Shown one piece after another: positions 1-8,667 of a DNA stretch of 64,000 bases. Position 1 is the first letter of the stretch, and each line of letters starts with the position of its first letter. The stretch is from Bacillota bacterium (lineage in GTDB: Bacteria > Bacillota > Clostridia > Christensenellales > CAG-314): NCBI GenBank assembly GCA_023458375.1, contig JAEWZT010000006.1:124001-188000 (forward strand), in the 5' to 3' direction. The position numbers and the translations under genes were made by a program. Below the pieces are notes generated by a model, which saw only the letters and a list, made by a program, of their open reading frames with translations, had not been told where the DNA came from and did not search any database.

Positions 1-1
1 A

Positions 2-694
2 AATATCTTGGGCGAGTTAAAAAGCGTTTACGCTTTAAACAATTTAGAGATTACGGGGGTTTTTTCACATTTTTCTTCCGCCGACGGAGGGAAGAAAAGC
101 GACATACGTTACACAAACAAGCAAAAAGAGCGATTTGGGCAAATCCTGCTCTTTTTAAAGGAAAACGGGCTTGACGCGGGGCTGTGCCATCAGGCTAACA
201 GCGCGGCGGCGCTAAGCGGAAACTATAACGTCAAATACGCGTGCCGCATAGGCTTGGGGTTATACGGACTTAGCCCCAGCAAGCGTTTTAACGCTTTCTC
301 CCTTAAACCCGCTATGGAATTGAAGGCTTGGGTAGTTTTTGTAAAACTTGCAAAAAAGGGAAGAGCAATAAGCTACGGGCGGCAGTATGTTACCAAAAAA
401 CCCACAAAAATAGCCACCGTAAGCATAGGCTACGCCGACGGTTACGACAGGCGTTTTAGCAAAGGGGGCGTAATGAGCGTTGGCGGCAAGCGCTCGCCCG
501 TTATAGGCAGAGTTACAATGGATATGGCAATGCTTGACGTAAGCGACGCGCCCTGCAAGGCGGGCGACGCCGTTACAGTCTTTGGGGAAAACGCCCTTAC
601 AATTTCTAATGCCGCTCAAAAACTTAAAACCATTCCCTACGAAATAATATGCGGTATTTCTTCAAGGGTAAAAAGAATATACAAAGGCGATTAA
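2..694 (+). CDS. alr: Alanine racemase, C-terminal part (cut by window start)
   Basis: PLP-dependent interconversion of L- and D-alanine for peptidoglycan synthesis, in the cytoplasm. The reading frame is open to the window edge, so the N-terminal third with the PLP lysine is missing; the first TTG/ATG in frame is not the true start. Visible family motifs are SHFSSADG, HQANSAA, the RIGLGLYG segment, the SYGRQY stretch holding the catalytic tyrosine of the C-terminal domain, IGYADGYDRR, GRVTMDM and the closing PYEIICGISSRVKR. About 230 of roughly 370 residues are present. It ends 21 bp before arginine deiminase on the same strand, so the two are probably co-transcribed. Confidence 0.93.
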   Translation, partial: NILGELKSVYALNNLEITGVFSHFSSADGGKKSDIRYTNKQKERFGQILLFLKENGLDAGLCHQANSAAALSGNYNVKYACRIGLGLYGLSPSKRFNAFSLKPAMELKAWVVFVKLAKKGRAISYGRQYVTKKPTKIATVSIGYADGYDRRFSKGGVMSVGGKRSPVIGRVTMDMAMLDVSDAPCKAGDAVTVFGENALTISNAAQKLKTIPYEIICGISSRVKRIYKGD

Positions 695-715
695 ATAATA
701 AAAGCGGGAGAAAAT

Positions 716-1960
716 ATGAAAAAATTCATTTCAAAAAATGACGTAAAAATTGAGGAAAAAATAAATGTCTTTGACGAAACCAGCCGCCTTAATAAGGTGC
801 TGCTTCACCGTCCGGGCGGGGAACTGTTAAACCTTGTGCCCGAGTATTTGCCGCAAATGCTTTTTGACGACATACCGTGGCTGGAAAAAGCCCGCGAGGA
901 ACATGACGCTTTTGCAAAAATATTAAAAGACAGCGGCGCGGAAGTGCTTTATTTGGAGGATTTAACATGCGAAGCGCTTTCCGACAACGCCGTCAAAGAG
1001 GAATTTGTCAAACAATTCGTGACGGAAGGGCATATATACACCGAATGGGCGAGAGAAAACGTGGCAAAATTCCTGCTTGACAGACCCACAAAAGAAACGG
1101 TGCAAATGGCTATGAGCGGCGTCAGAAAAAGCCAGATGAAGTTTTCCAAAACGCATCTTGCCGACTTTATGGCGTCGGAATACCCCTTCGTGCTTCCCCC
1201 TATGCCCAACCTTTATTTTACCCGCGACCCTTTCGCGTTTGTGGGCAACGGCGTAATTCCCTGCAAAATGTTTACAAATCAAAGAAGCAGAGAAACTATT
1301 TTTGCCGAATATATTTTAAATTACCACCCCCGTTTTAAGCATTTAAATCGCTACTACGACAGAAACAACGTCTTTTCCGTTGAGGGAGGCGATATTTTGG
1401 TTTTAGGCAAGGGCGTTTTGGCGGTGGGCATAAGCCAGCGCAGCCAAGTGGAGGGAGTTGAAAAACTTGCTAAAAATATACTTTTTAGCGGCGAAGAAAC
1501 GGGCTTTAACACCGTTTTAGCAATAGACATACCAAAAACGCGCTCCTTTATGCACTTAGACACCGTCTTTACCGCGTTGTCGCACGACATTTTCACCGTT
1601 CACCCCGTAGTCTCAAAGCAATTTTATGCCTTTGCGCTTACCAACGACAAGGGCGCGCTTAAAATTGAAGAAAAAAGCGGCGCGTTGGAAGATATACTTA
1701 AAGAAGTATTAAAACTTGACAAAATCGTCTTAATTAAGTGCGGCGGCGAAAGCGCCATAGATTCGGCGCGTGAACAGTGGAACGACGGCGCAAACACCCT
1801 GGCTATTGCAGACAAAGAAGTAATCGTTTACGCGCGCAATAACGTTACCAACGCGCTGTTAAAAGACTGCGGAATAAAGATACATGAAATGGCGTCCTCC
1901 GAACTTTCGCGCGGCAGAGGCGGTCCCCGCTGCATGTCAATGCCCATTAACAGAGGATAA
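716..1960 (+). CDS. arcA: Arginine deiminase
   Basis: Hydrolyses L-arginine to citrulline and ammonia, the first step of the arginine deiminase pathway. The protein has 414 residues, the usual length. Family active-site motifs are in place: FTRDP (168-172), EGGD (223-226), MHLDT with His280 and Asp282, and the C-terminal SRGRGGPRCMSMP with nucleophile Cys406. A purine-rich site (GGGAG) sits just before the ATG. Ornithine carbamoyltransferase and carbamate kinase are not next to it, so the rest of the ADI pathway must be elsewhere or absent. Downstream lie a short tandem repeat and a gap of about 550 bp. Confidence 0.97.
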   Translation: MKKFISKNDVKIEEKINVFDETSRLNKVLLHRPGGELLNLVPEYLPQMLFDDIPWLEKAREEHDAFAKILKDSGAEVLYLEDLTCEALSDNAVKEEFVKQFVTEGHIYTEWARENVAKFLLDRPTKETVQMAMSGVRKSQMKFSKTHLADFMASEYPFVLPPMPNLYFTRDPFAFVGNGVIPCKMFTNQRSRETIFAEYILNYHPRFKHLNRYYDRNNVFSVEGGDILVLGKGVLAVGISQRSQVEGVEKLAKNILFSGEETGFNTVLAIDIPKTRSFMHLDTVFTALSHDIFTVHPVVSKQFYAFALTNDKGALKIEEKSGALEDILKEVLKLDKIVLIKCGGESAIDSAREQWNDGANTLAIADKEVIVYARNNVTNALLKDCGIKIHEMASSELSRGRGGPRCMSMPINRG

Positions 1961-2020
1961 AGCATTATTTAAGCTGATTTATAGGAAGCAAAGCATATTT
2001 AAGCTGACTGTATCGGAACC
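1961..2020. repeat. Two imperfect 30-bp tandem repeat units after arcA
   Basis: Units 1961-1990 and 1991-2020 share the core AAGCAT(T)ATTTAAGCTGA and both continue into a GGAA-containing tail. They begin directly after the arcA stop codon. No palindrome or promoter was seen in them. The rest of the gap to 2512 shows no convincing gene; it is AT-rich and holds only the minus-strand terminator at 2191-2232. Confidence 0.5.
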
Positions 2021-2190
2021 AAAGTCTTAAAAATAATAGGCAAGCGTCATTAATTAATCTTTGAAATTAGAACATTATTTGGTTTACGCCCGCTATTTGG
2101 CTTAGAAGAACATAATAAATCCGCTCATCGCTAAACAAAAAAATAGCCTAATCGCCCCGCGTTTTTGCCAGTTCTTTATCTGCCCCTTTT

Positions 2191-2232
2191 GATAAAATAA
2201 AAAGCCGCCTTAGAAAAACATCGGGCGGCTTT
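2191..2232 (-). terminator. Rho-independent terminator of the kam operon
   Basis: A perfect 9-bp stem (AAAGCCGCC / GGCGGCTTT; 2201-2209 with 2224-2232) is followed on the minus strand by a T-rich run (TTTTATTTTATC). It lies about 280 bp past kamE. On the plus strand the T-tract is poor, so it probably serves mainly the minus-strand operon. Confidence 0.75.
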
Positions 2233-2512
2233 AAGTTAGGTATTTATAAAGGGTTTTTTTGTAAAAGAAGTTTTATGGAGGATTTGTCTTTTGATAATTT
2301 TTTATTCTTTTACGATTTGCTCCCTTTTAATACTGCTAAGAAATATTTACACTTTTAGTATTTGCTTTTTATTTAGAATTAACTCGTTTGGGGATTTATT
2401 ATTACTTTCATAAAGTAATTCCAACGGCTAAGTGAAACAGTATTGTAGCGTATCGCCGTTTAGCGTCATTTAGCGCCGCTCTTTGCCGCCTTTATCGTTA
2501 AGCTTTACTGAT

Positions 2513-3304
2513 TTATTTGTTAAGCTTTCTTTGCACAAGCTCGGGCAGAGCGAAAGAAATTACATCCTCGGCAAATTTTCCTGGACCGAAACCGGCGTCG
2601 TAGCCTAATTCTTTGGCGAGTTCGTGCGTAATGCGCGCGCCGCCGCAAATTAAAACCACCTTGTCGCGCATATTTTCCGCTTCAAGCAGCTCCACCAAAT
2701 TGGTAAGGTTTTCTATATGGATATTTTTTTGCGTTACCGTTTGTGAAACCAACAGTATTTCCGCTTTCATTTCCTTTGCCTTGGCGATAAACTCTTCGTT
2801 GGGCACTTGGCTGCCCATATTAAGCGTTTCAAGCATATCGTAGCGTTCAAGCCCGTAATGTCCCGCAAAGCCTTTTCTGTTCATAATGGCGTCAATGCCT
2901 ACGGTATGCGCGTCGGTGCCCGTGCTTGCGCCCAAAATTATTACTTTGCGCCCAAAATATTTTCTTATATAGTCGTTGGTTTCATCCATGCTCATATTCA
3001 CGCTGTCCACGTCCGCGACGGTAATTTCGTCGTAATTTATGGTATGCGCACAGCTCCCGTAAACGACATAAAAGGTGAAATCCTTTGAAAGCGGCATTGC
3101 GTGAGCTACGTTAGGCTCAATTATGCCCATTTTTCTTGCGTATTCAGCCGCCGCTTCCGCCCCCTTGGCGTTGTTGGCAACGGGCAGGGTAAAGCTTAGC
3201 TGAACTTTTCCGTCCCCTACGGTGTCGCCGTAAGGGCGCATTTTCTTGCTGTCTAAAACCCCGCTTTCTTTGGGTCTGTTTAAATTATAAAGCCCGCCGC
3301 TCAT
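2513..3304 (-). CDS. kamE: Lysine 5,6-aminomutase, beta (B12-binding) subunit
   Basis: Small subunit of the adenosylcobalamin- and PLP-dependent D-lysine/beta-lysine 5,6-aminomutase, which moves the terminal amino group to C5 during lysine fermentation. 263 residues. A Rossmann-like cobalamin domain carries the base-off motif DAHTVG (131-136), with His133 as the expected cobalt ligand. Lys144 in NRKGF matches the lysine known to hold PLP in the clostridial enzyme. Start codon and the kamD stop overlap as ATGA, the usual sign of translational coupling of subunits. It is the last gene of the operon, with a terminator about 280 bp downstream. Confidence 0.96.
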   Translation of the reverse strand: MSGGLYNLNRPKESGVLDSKKMRPYGDTVGDGKVQLSFTLPVANNAKGAEAAAEYARKMGIIEPNVAHAMPLSKDFTFYVVYGSCAHTINYDEITVADVDSVNMSMDETNDYIRKYFGRKVIILGASTGTDAHTVGIDAIMNRKGFAGHYGLERYDMLETLNMGSQVPNEEFIAKAKEMKAEILLVSQTVTQKNIHIENLTNLVELLEAENMRDKVVLICGGARITHELAKELGYDAGFGPGKFAEDVISFALPELVQRKLNK

Positions 3305-4863
3305 AGTTTCCCCTCCTTTTTAAGCATGAGCTTAATAAAAGGATTAAAGTATCCCTCGCTTTTCCTCACCACGCCGTCAAGTCCTTTGCCCCCTTGCGGG
3401 CTTCTTTTAATGGATGCGAATATTCCCCTTTCAAGAGTGCCGAAAAGCTTAAACTTCTCAATGTCCTCTAAAAGGGAACTTGCCTTTGTCAAAACCTCTT
3501 GCGCCCTTTTGACAATTATTCCGTCCTTTTTAAACTTAATTTCTCCTGAAATGTCCGCCATAGTATTAAAAACATATTTGGCGTTTTCTATCGCCAAAGC
3601 GCGGTCGGACATAAAAGGGGTGTGAATGGCTTCCGTCATCATGCCCAAAAGGTGTATTTTTTGGTCTGTGGCAATGCTTACAATATTAAAAAGCGCGTCC
3701 TGAACGTGACCTCTAAAAATATTGCCCGTCATAAACTTTGTTGGGGGCATATATTTTAAGGGCGCTTTGGGAAATATTTCCCTCGCCATTTGCGCCTGTG
3801 CAAGTTCGTATAAAAAGCCGTTTTTAAAAGCGGGGTCTATTTCAAAAGCGTGCCCTAAGCCCATTTGTTCTTCTTTCAGTCCCGCTTTAAGGGCAAACTG
3901 CTCATTTAAAAACTGCGACGCCAAAACGGTATGTGCCTCTTCAACGGCGTCTGCGGTAGTTAGATAGTTGTCTTCGCCCGTATTTATTATTACTCCCGCA
4001 AAACCATTTATTACCCTGCTGAAATACTGGTCTATTATGGTGCGCTTCATGTTTATGTCCCTAAACAATATGCCGTAAAGCGCGTCGTTAAGCATTACGT
4101 CAAGGCGTTCAAGCGCGCCCATCGCGGCGATTTCAGGCATACATAGCCCCGAGCAGTAGTTGCAAAGCCTAATGTAACGCCCCTCTTCTTCCCCCGCCTT
4201 GTCAAGCGCCGCCCTCATAAGGCGGAAGTTTTCCTGCGTAGCGTATGTGCCGCCGAACCCTTCCGTCGTAGCGCCATAGGGAACGTAGTCCAAAAGCGAC
4301 TGCCCCGTCGTCCTTATTACGGCAATTATGTCGGCTCCCTGCTTTGCGGCGGCGGTCGCCTGCGTAATATCCTCGTAAATATTGCCCGTAGCCACTATTA
4401 GATAAATTAGCGGTCCTTTTTTGTCGCCGTATTTTTGCAGCAGCTCTTTACGTTTATTAACATTGGCTTTGATAATTTTTATGCGTTTTTTAGCCAGCTT
4501 ATAAACGGCTTCTTCCACCTCTTCTTGGCTGTGGGAAGGCAAAAGGGTTAAATCAAGCTTTTTTTCCATGACGGCTTTTGCGATTTTTTGCGGCGCCATA
4601 TTGGTTTCTAATATGGCGTTGCCCATATAATATGCCGCGCCCCTTGCCAAAACGCCCTTGTCTACCAAGTGGTCTATTACGATATTGGGCAGCGGAACGC
4701 CGAACTTGTCAACTCCGTCAACGCCTAAAAGCCTTAAAAGCGCGCGCTCAACGGTTACGGTGGTATGCAAATCTATAAAGTCCTGCGTGTCGGAAGCTAC
4801 CGCCTCGGCGTGCTTTCTGCACTTCGCCACCAGCTCATAATTGAGGTTAATTTTACTTTTCAT
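3301..4863 (-). CDS. kamD: Lysine 5,6-aminomutase, alpha subunit
   Basis: Large TIM-barrel subunit of lysine 5,6-aminomutase; it binds substrate and the upper face of the cofactor and partners KamE. I place the start at the ATG at 4863 (MKSKINLNYEL), giving 520 residues, the usual family size. An upstream in-frame ATG at 4905 lies well inside kamA and lacks a better ribosome site, whereas AAGGAAA precedes 4863. The gene overlaps the end of kamA by 11 bp and kamE by 4 bp. Typical stretches seen are LLGVDGVDKFGVPLPN near the N-terminus and the C-terminal RSPQGGKGLDGVV. Confidence 0.96.
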   Translation of the reverse strand: MKSKINLNYELVAKCRKHAEAVASDTQDFIDLHTTVTVERALLRLLGVDGVDKFGVPLPNIVIDHLVDKGVLARGAAYYMGNAILETNMAPQKIAKAVMEKKLDLTLLPSHSQEEVEEAVYKLAKKRIKIIKANVNKRKELLQKYGDKKGPLIYLIVATGNIYEDITQATAAAKQGADIIAVIRTTGQSLLDYVPYGATTEGFGGTYATQENFRLMRAALDKAGEEEGRYIRLCNYCSGLCMPEIAAMGALERLDVMLNDALYGILFRDINMKRTIIDQYFSRVINGFAGVIINTGEDNYLTTADAVEEAHTVLASQFLNEQFALKAGLKEEQMGLGHAFEIDPAFKNGFLYELAQAQMAREIFPKAPLKYMPPTKFMTGNIFRGHVQDALFNIVSIATDQKIHLLGMMTEAIHTPFMSDRALAIENAKYVFNTMADISGEIKFKKDGIIVKRAQEVLTKASSLLEDIEKFKLFGTLERGIFASIKRSPQGGKGLDGVVRKSEGYFNPFIKLMLKKEGKL

Positions 4864-6103
4864 TGCCGTTTTTCCTTTTCGTCCTTGCCAAATCCTTGGG
4901 TTCAAGCGACTTCGCGTCGCCTAAAATTAACTTTTCCACGCCTATAAGGTTTTTCTTTTGCTTTTCGCATTGCTCGCAATGGCAAACGCTCGTATAATTC
5001 GTAGGCTGTGAATAGGCCGTGATTACGCCCTCAAAGTTTCTTAAAATCACCTTTTCGGGTGACTGCGAAATGAGATAGTTGGGCATTACGGGGATTTTCC
5101 CCCCGCCGCCCGGCGCGTCTATCACAAAAGTGGGGACGGCGTAGCCGCTGGTGTGCCCTCTTAGCCCCTCAATTATTTCAATGCCCTTAGACACGGGGGT
5201 GCGGAAATGTTTAAGCCCCATAGACAAGTCGCATTGATAAATATAATAAGGACGGACCCTTATTTTGACAAGTTCCTGCACAAGCTTTTTCATTACGAAA
5301 AGGCAGTCGTTTACGCCCGCTAAAAGCACGCTTTGGTTGCCCAAGGGTACTCCCGCGTCCGCAAGCTTGCGGCAGGCTTCTTTGCTTTCTTGTGTAATCT
5401 CGTTAGGGTGATTAAAGTGGGTGTTAAGCCAAACGGGGTGATATTTTTTGAGCATTTCGCAAAGCCCGTCGGTAATGCGCTGCGGCATAACTACGGGGGT
5501 GCGCGTGCCTATTCTTATTATCTCAACGTGGGGAATGAGCCTTAGCCGCCTTATAATGTCTTCAAGCTTAGCGTCGGACATCATCAAAGCGTCGCCTCCC
5601 GACAAAAGCACGTCGCGAACTTCCTCGTGCTTTGCGATATAGTCAATACAGTCGTCAATTTGCTTAGCCGCGCAGGCGGTGTCCTTTTGCCCCGCAAAGC
5701 GCCTTCTGGTGCAATGCCTGCAATACATGCTGCACATATCGGTAATCAAAAAGAGAACCCTGTCGGGATAACGGTGCGTCAGGCCCTTAACGGGGCTGTC
5801 GGCATCCTCGTGCAAAGGGTCAAGCAAATCTTCGGGAGAAACAGTAAGTTCCTCGGAAGTGGGGATAGCCTGACGGCGTACGGGGTCAAAGGGGTTTGAA
5901 AGATCAATTAAAGAAAGGTAATAGGGAGTAATAGCCATTCTCAATGTTGAAAGGCATTTTTTTATCCCCTCCTCTTCTTCCTGCGTAAGGGTGATGAGCT
6001 TTTTAAGCCCGTCAAGCGTTTCTATCCTGTTGGCGACTTGCCAGTGCCAGTCGTTCCATTTGTCTTGCGGAACTTCTGCGAAAAGACCGTTACGCGTTAT
6101 CAT
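4853..6103 (-). CDS. kamA: L-lysine 2,3-aminomutase (radical SAM)
   Basis: Converts L-lysine to L-beta-lysine, the entry step of lysine fermentation, using a [4Fe-4S] cluster, S-adenosylmethionine and PLP. 416 residues. The radical SAM triad CSMYCRHC is at Cys124, Cys128 and Cys131. PLP lysine is Lys336 in PGGGGKIP. Asp292 and Asp329 match the pair that binds the substrate's side amino group. C-terminal cysteines (CHCEQC, 374-379) match the zinc-binding tail of true lysine aminomutases. Being in an operon with kamDE, kdd, kce and kal argues for the catabolic enzyme rather than EpmB or an AblA osmolyte enzyme. Confidence 0.97.
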   Translation of the reverse strand: MITRNGLFAEVPQDKWNDWHWQVANRIETLDGLKKLITLTQEEEEGIKKCLSTLRMAITPYYLSLIDLSNPFDPVRRQAIPTSEELTVSPEDLLDPLHEDADSPVKGLTHRYPDRVLFLITDMCSMYCRHCTRRRFAGQKDTACAAKQIDDCIDYIAKHEEVRDVLLSGGDALMMSDAKLEDIIRRLRLIPHVEIIRIGTRTPVVMPQRITDGLCEMLKKYHPVWLNTHFNHPNEITQESKEACRKLADAGVPLGNQSVLLAGVNDCLFVMKKLVQELVKIRVRPYYIYQCDLSMGLKHFRTPVSKGIEIIEGLRGHTSGYAVPTFVIDAPGGGGKIPVMPNYLISQSPEKVILRNFEGVITAYSQPTNYTSVCHCEQCEKQKKNLIGVEKLILGDAKSLEPKDLARTKRKNGNEK

Positions 6104-6118
6104 TTTACCTTTTTCTCC

Positions 6119-7153
6119 TTAAATATATTTTTCTTCAAAAAGTTTGCGTATGCCTTGGTGCTCGCGCAAGACATTAAGCGTTATTTCGGCGTGGTTTTTG
6201 CAATAGCCGTTGCCGATTATCATATTTACGTCCTTGCCTATGCCCTCTGCGCCCAGCGCCGCCTTAGTAAAGCTTGTCGCCATAGAGAAGAAATAGACTA
6301 TTCCCCCCTCGCGGACGGGCAGAATTGTGGACATCTCGGTGTTATGCACGTTTACGCAGTTAATCGACACATCGTATTCGCGCCCCAAGTTTGCCGCCAA
6401 AGACTTTTCAAGCACCTCTACGGGCATATCGGCGGAGGCAAGCACAACTTCGTCGGCTATGCCAAGGGATAACAGAGTGTCGGCATAAGCCTGTTTTCTT
6501 ACGACGCCCACTACCCTGCCCTTGCTTCCCGCTTTCTTTTTAGCTTCGTAGCACACTAAAACTCCGCTTTTTCCGCCGGCGCCAAGCACAAGCACGCTGT
6601 CGCCCTCTTTGACGAGGTTTGCAGTTTGCGCGGGCGCGCCCGCAACGTCTAGCGCCGCTAAGGCAAGGTTTTCAGTCATGTCGGAGGGAAGCTTTGCGTA
6701 AATGCCGCTTTCAAAAAGCACCGCTTTTGCCACAACGTCAACTCTTTCTATTTCAACGTGCACGTCGGTAATTTTTTCAATTTTTAAAGGAGTTAAGGAA
6801 AGGGATACCAATGAGGCTACCGTGTCGCCCACCTTTAAGTCCCTGTCCTTTAAGTCCTCGCCTATATAGGCGATTTTGCCTATAAACATGCCGCCGCTTC
6901 CCGTCACGGGGTTTTGCATTTTGCCTATATTGCCCGTAATTTCCATAATTTTAGCGGCAATTTTTTCTTTGTCTCCCCCCGCTTCGTGCTTAATCTGCGT
7001 AAAGCTTGCGGAATCTATATTGAGCGATATTACGTCGCAAAGTATTTCATTTGAGTAAAGAGTGGTAAAATCGTTGTCAAGGCGCTTTGCCGCTTGGGGC
7101 AAAATCCCTTTGGGTTCAATGACTCTGTGCGTTCCGTATTTATTTCCTTTCAT
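6119..7153 (-). CDS. kdd: L-erythro-3,5-diaminohexanoate dehydrogenase
   Basis: NAD(P)-dependent oxidative deamination of 3,5-diaminohexanoate to 5-amino-3-oxohexanoate, the third step of lysine fermentation. 344 residues. The nucleotide-binding turn VLGAGGKSG (189-197) sits in the middle of an alcohol-dehydrogenase-like Rossmann fold, with a GroES-like N-terminal part (GSGGMFIGKIAYIG). The length and the N-terminal MKGNKYGTHRVIEPKG match the family. It lies between kce and kamA with short gaps. A good ribosome site (AGGAGAG) precedes the ATG. Confidence 0.95.
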   Translation of the reverse strand: MKGNKYGTHRVIEPKGILPQAAKRLDNDFTTLYSNEILCDVISLNIDSASFTQIKHEAGGDKEKIAAKIMEITGNIGKMQNPVTGSGGMFIGKIAYIGEDLKDRDLKVGDTVASLVSLSLTPLKIEKITDVHVEIERVDVVAKAVLFESGIYAKLPSDMTENLALAALDVAGAPAQTANLVKEGDSVLVLGAGGKSGVLVCYEAKKKAGSKGRVVGVVRKQAYADTLLSLGIADEVVLASADMPVEVLEKSLAANLGREYDVSINCVNVHNTEMSTILPVREGGIVYFFSMATSFTKAALGAEGIGKDVNMIIGNGYCKNHAEITLNVLREHQGIRKLFEEKYI

Positions 7154-7167
7154 AGGTCTCTCTCCTT

Positions 7168-7992
7168 TTATTTTTTGTCTATTGATAAAATTTTTCTGGC
7201 TTCTGCCGTCGTTGCGATTTCTCTTTCAAAGATTTTGGCTATTTGCACGACTTTTTCCACAAGCTGGGCGTTGCTTTGGGCTTTTACGCCCTTGCTTAGA
7301 TACACGTTGTCCTCAAATCCTACCCTCACGTGCCCCCCCATAATAATTGCCATAGTCGCCATTGGAAAAGCCGCTTTGCCTATGCCCGAAACCGTCCAAG
7401 TCGCATCATGCGGAATGCTTTCCGCCATAAAAATAAGGTCGCGTGGCGTTGCGGAAATACCGCCGTTTACGCCCAAAACAAAGTTAAAGTGCATGGGTGA
7501 GGTGATAATGCCCTTTTTATTTAAACGCAGCGCCATATCTATCATGCCCTTGTCAAAAACCTCAATTTCGGGCTTAATATTTTTTTCCGTCATTTTCTTT
7601 GCAAAATCAATTATGGTGTTTTCCGTATTGACAAAAATGTCGTCGCCGCCGAAGTTGCAGGTGCCGCAGTCAAGCGTCGCCATCTGCGGCAAAAGCTCAA
7701 TGGGCTGCAACCGTTCTGCGTTGCTCATGCCTACTGCGCCGCCCGTGCTGGGTTGAATTATTACGTCGGGGCAAAGGGCGGAAATGGCGTCAATGCACTG
7801 CCTAAAACGCTTTGCGCTTTGCGTGGGGGTGCCGTCGTCTTCCCTTACGTGCAGGTGGATTATACTTGCGCCCGCTTTATATGCCAAAAAAGCCTCGCGC
7901 GCAATTTCCTCTACGGTATAAGGCACGGCGGCATTATGCTGTTTTGTTACTTCGGCGCCGCAAATGGCGGCTGTAATAATAAGTTTTTCCAT
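7168..7992 (-). CDS. kce: 3-keto-5-aminohexanoate cleavage enzyme (BKACE family)
   Basis: Zinc-dependent Claisen-type enzyme that reacts 5-amino-3-oxohexanoate with acetyl-CoA to give acetoacetate and 3-aminobutyryl-CoA. 274 residues, normal length. The metal-binding HLHVR motif gives His46 and His48, as in the characterised Kce. The start MEKLIITAAICGAEVTK and the segment VGMSNAERLQP are typical. BKACE enzymes act on many beta-keto acids; the lysine-specific call rests mainly on its position between kal and kdd. Confidence 0.95.
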   Translation of the reverse strand: MEKLIITAAICGAEVTKQHNAAVPYTVEEIAREAFLAYKAGASIIHLHVREDDGTPTQSAKRFRQCIDAISALCPDVIIQPSTGGAVGMSNAERLQPIELLPQMATLDCGTCNFGGDDIFVNTENTIIDFAKKMTEKNIKPEIEVFDKGMIDMALRLNKKGIITSPMHFNFVLGVNGGISATPRDLIFMAESIPHDATWTVSGIGKAAFPMATMAIIMGGHVRVGFEDNVYLSKGVKAQSNAQLVEKVVQIAKIFEREIATTAEARKILSIDKK

Positions 7993-7997
7993 ATTTT

Positions 7998-8384
7998 TTA
8001 CTTCCTTTGCTTATTTTTTGGCACTACGCAGGTGCCGCTAGCCCTGCAAACCAACACGGGCGGGTCTAAAACGTCGCACGCCGAGGGGGACAGGTCGGGG
8101 CGGGGGGCGATAACTTTTTTAGCCTCAAAAACCATTTTGCGGCTGCTGTTTCCCACCGAAAGGATTTTTCCCGTAACTTCAATGTAGTCGCCCGCGTATA
8201 CGGGGGCAAGGAACTCCACATTGTCGTAGGCAACGAAAAGCCCTTCGTCGCCGTCGTGGATAATTAAAAGTTCCGTTGCAGCGTCGCCGAAAAGCGCCAG
8301 CATTCTTGCGCCGTCAACAAGGTTTCCGCCGTAGTGCGCGTCGGCGTTGCTCATCCTCAAACGAATAGTTGATTTGACTTCCAT
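7998..8384 (-). CDS. kal: 3-aminobutyryl-CoA ammonia-lyase (hotdog fold)
   Basis: Removes ammonia from 3-aminobutyryl-CoA to give crotonyl-CoA, linking lysine fermentation to butyrate formation. 128 residues forming a single hotdog domain, as in known Kal proteins. Recognisable stretches are RLRMSNADAHYGGNLVDGA at the N-terminus and NVEFLAPVYAGDYIEV. A strong ribosome site GGGAGG lies before the ATG. It is the first gene after the lysine riboswitch and its terminator, so its expression depends on read-through of that hairpin. Confidence 0.93.
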   Translation of the reverse strand: MEVKSTIRLRMSNADAHYGGNLVDGARMLALFGDAATELLIIHDGDEGLFVAYDNVEFLAPVYAGDYIEVTGKILSVGNSSRKMVFEAKKVIAPRPDLSPSACDVLDPPVLVCRASGTCVVPKNKQRK

Positions 8385-8401
8385 TATTTACCTCCCGCAA
8401 T

Positions 8402-8445
8402 AAAAAAAGCTATCAGCATAGGGAAAGACCCTAAATACTAATAGC
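8402..8445 (-). terminator. Riboswitch-controlled intrinsic terminator before kal
   Basis: On the minus strand a stem of about 15 bp, with a 2-nt bulge and G-T pairs (5' arm 8445-8429, 3' arm 8423-8409), closes a five-base loop and is followed by seven T. It lies 18 bp before kal. Its 5' arm is the same sequence that forms the 3' side of riboswitch helix P1, so the two structures exclude each other. Confidence 0.85.
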
Positions 8446-8620
8446 GCTTCAATTTTATAAAAATTGACAGTAACCCCGCAGCTTATGCGTGGCTCCCAAG
8501 GAAAAATCTAGCGGAAAACTTCTTCTCCTTTCGGCGGAAAACCCCTTTGCGCGTAAAGAGCCGCTCCTCTTATTTTGCCGCGCTACCTTGAATTCCGCTA
8601 CCTCTATATTATTTAATTTA
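8432..8620 (-). promoter_or_regulatory. Lysine riboswitch (L box) controlling the lysine-fermentation operon
   Basis: Read on the minus strand, the leader shows the conserved lysine-aptamer blocks in order: AGAGGTAGCGG, then TTCAAGGTA, the AAAGGGG...CCGCCGAAAGGAG segment, CTTGGGAGCC...GGGGTTACTGTC, and a short P5 hairpin (8466-8450). P1 is made by AAATA and ATAG (8614-8604) pairing with CTAT and TATTT (8444-8433). Those P1 3' bases are also the 5' arm of the terminator. Lysine binding, which stabilises P1, should therefore break the terminator and turn the catabolic genes ON. The aptamer class is seen in the sequence; the switching direction is inferred from the overlap. Confidence 0.9.
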
Positions 8621-8628
8621 CCTTTTAT

Positions 8629-8658
8629 ATTATATAACAAAAACCTTTTCTTTGTCAA
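8629..8658 (-). promoter_or_regulatory. Sigma-A-type promoter of the riboswitch/kal operon
   Basis: TTGACA (8658-8653) and TATAAT (8634-8629) are separated by 18 bp on the minus strand. Transcription would start near 8622, right before the lysine aptamer. The promoter lies just past the kamC stop codon. Confidence 0.85.
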
Positions 8659-8667
8659 CTGCCAAGA

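Noticed and set aside
8455..8658. 67-codon minus-strand frame upstream of kal
   Set aside because: It runs from the promoter -35 box through the lysine aptamer; the conserved RNA structure explains this stretch, and there is no ribosome site.
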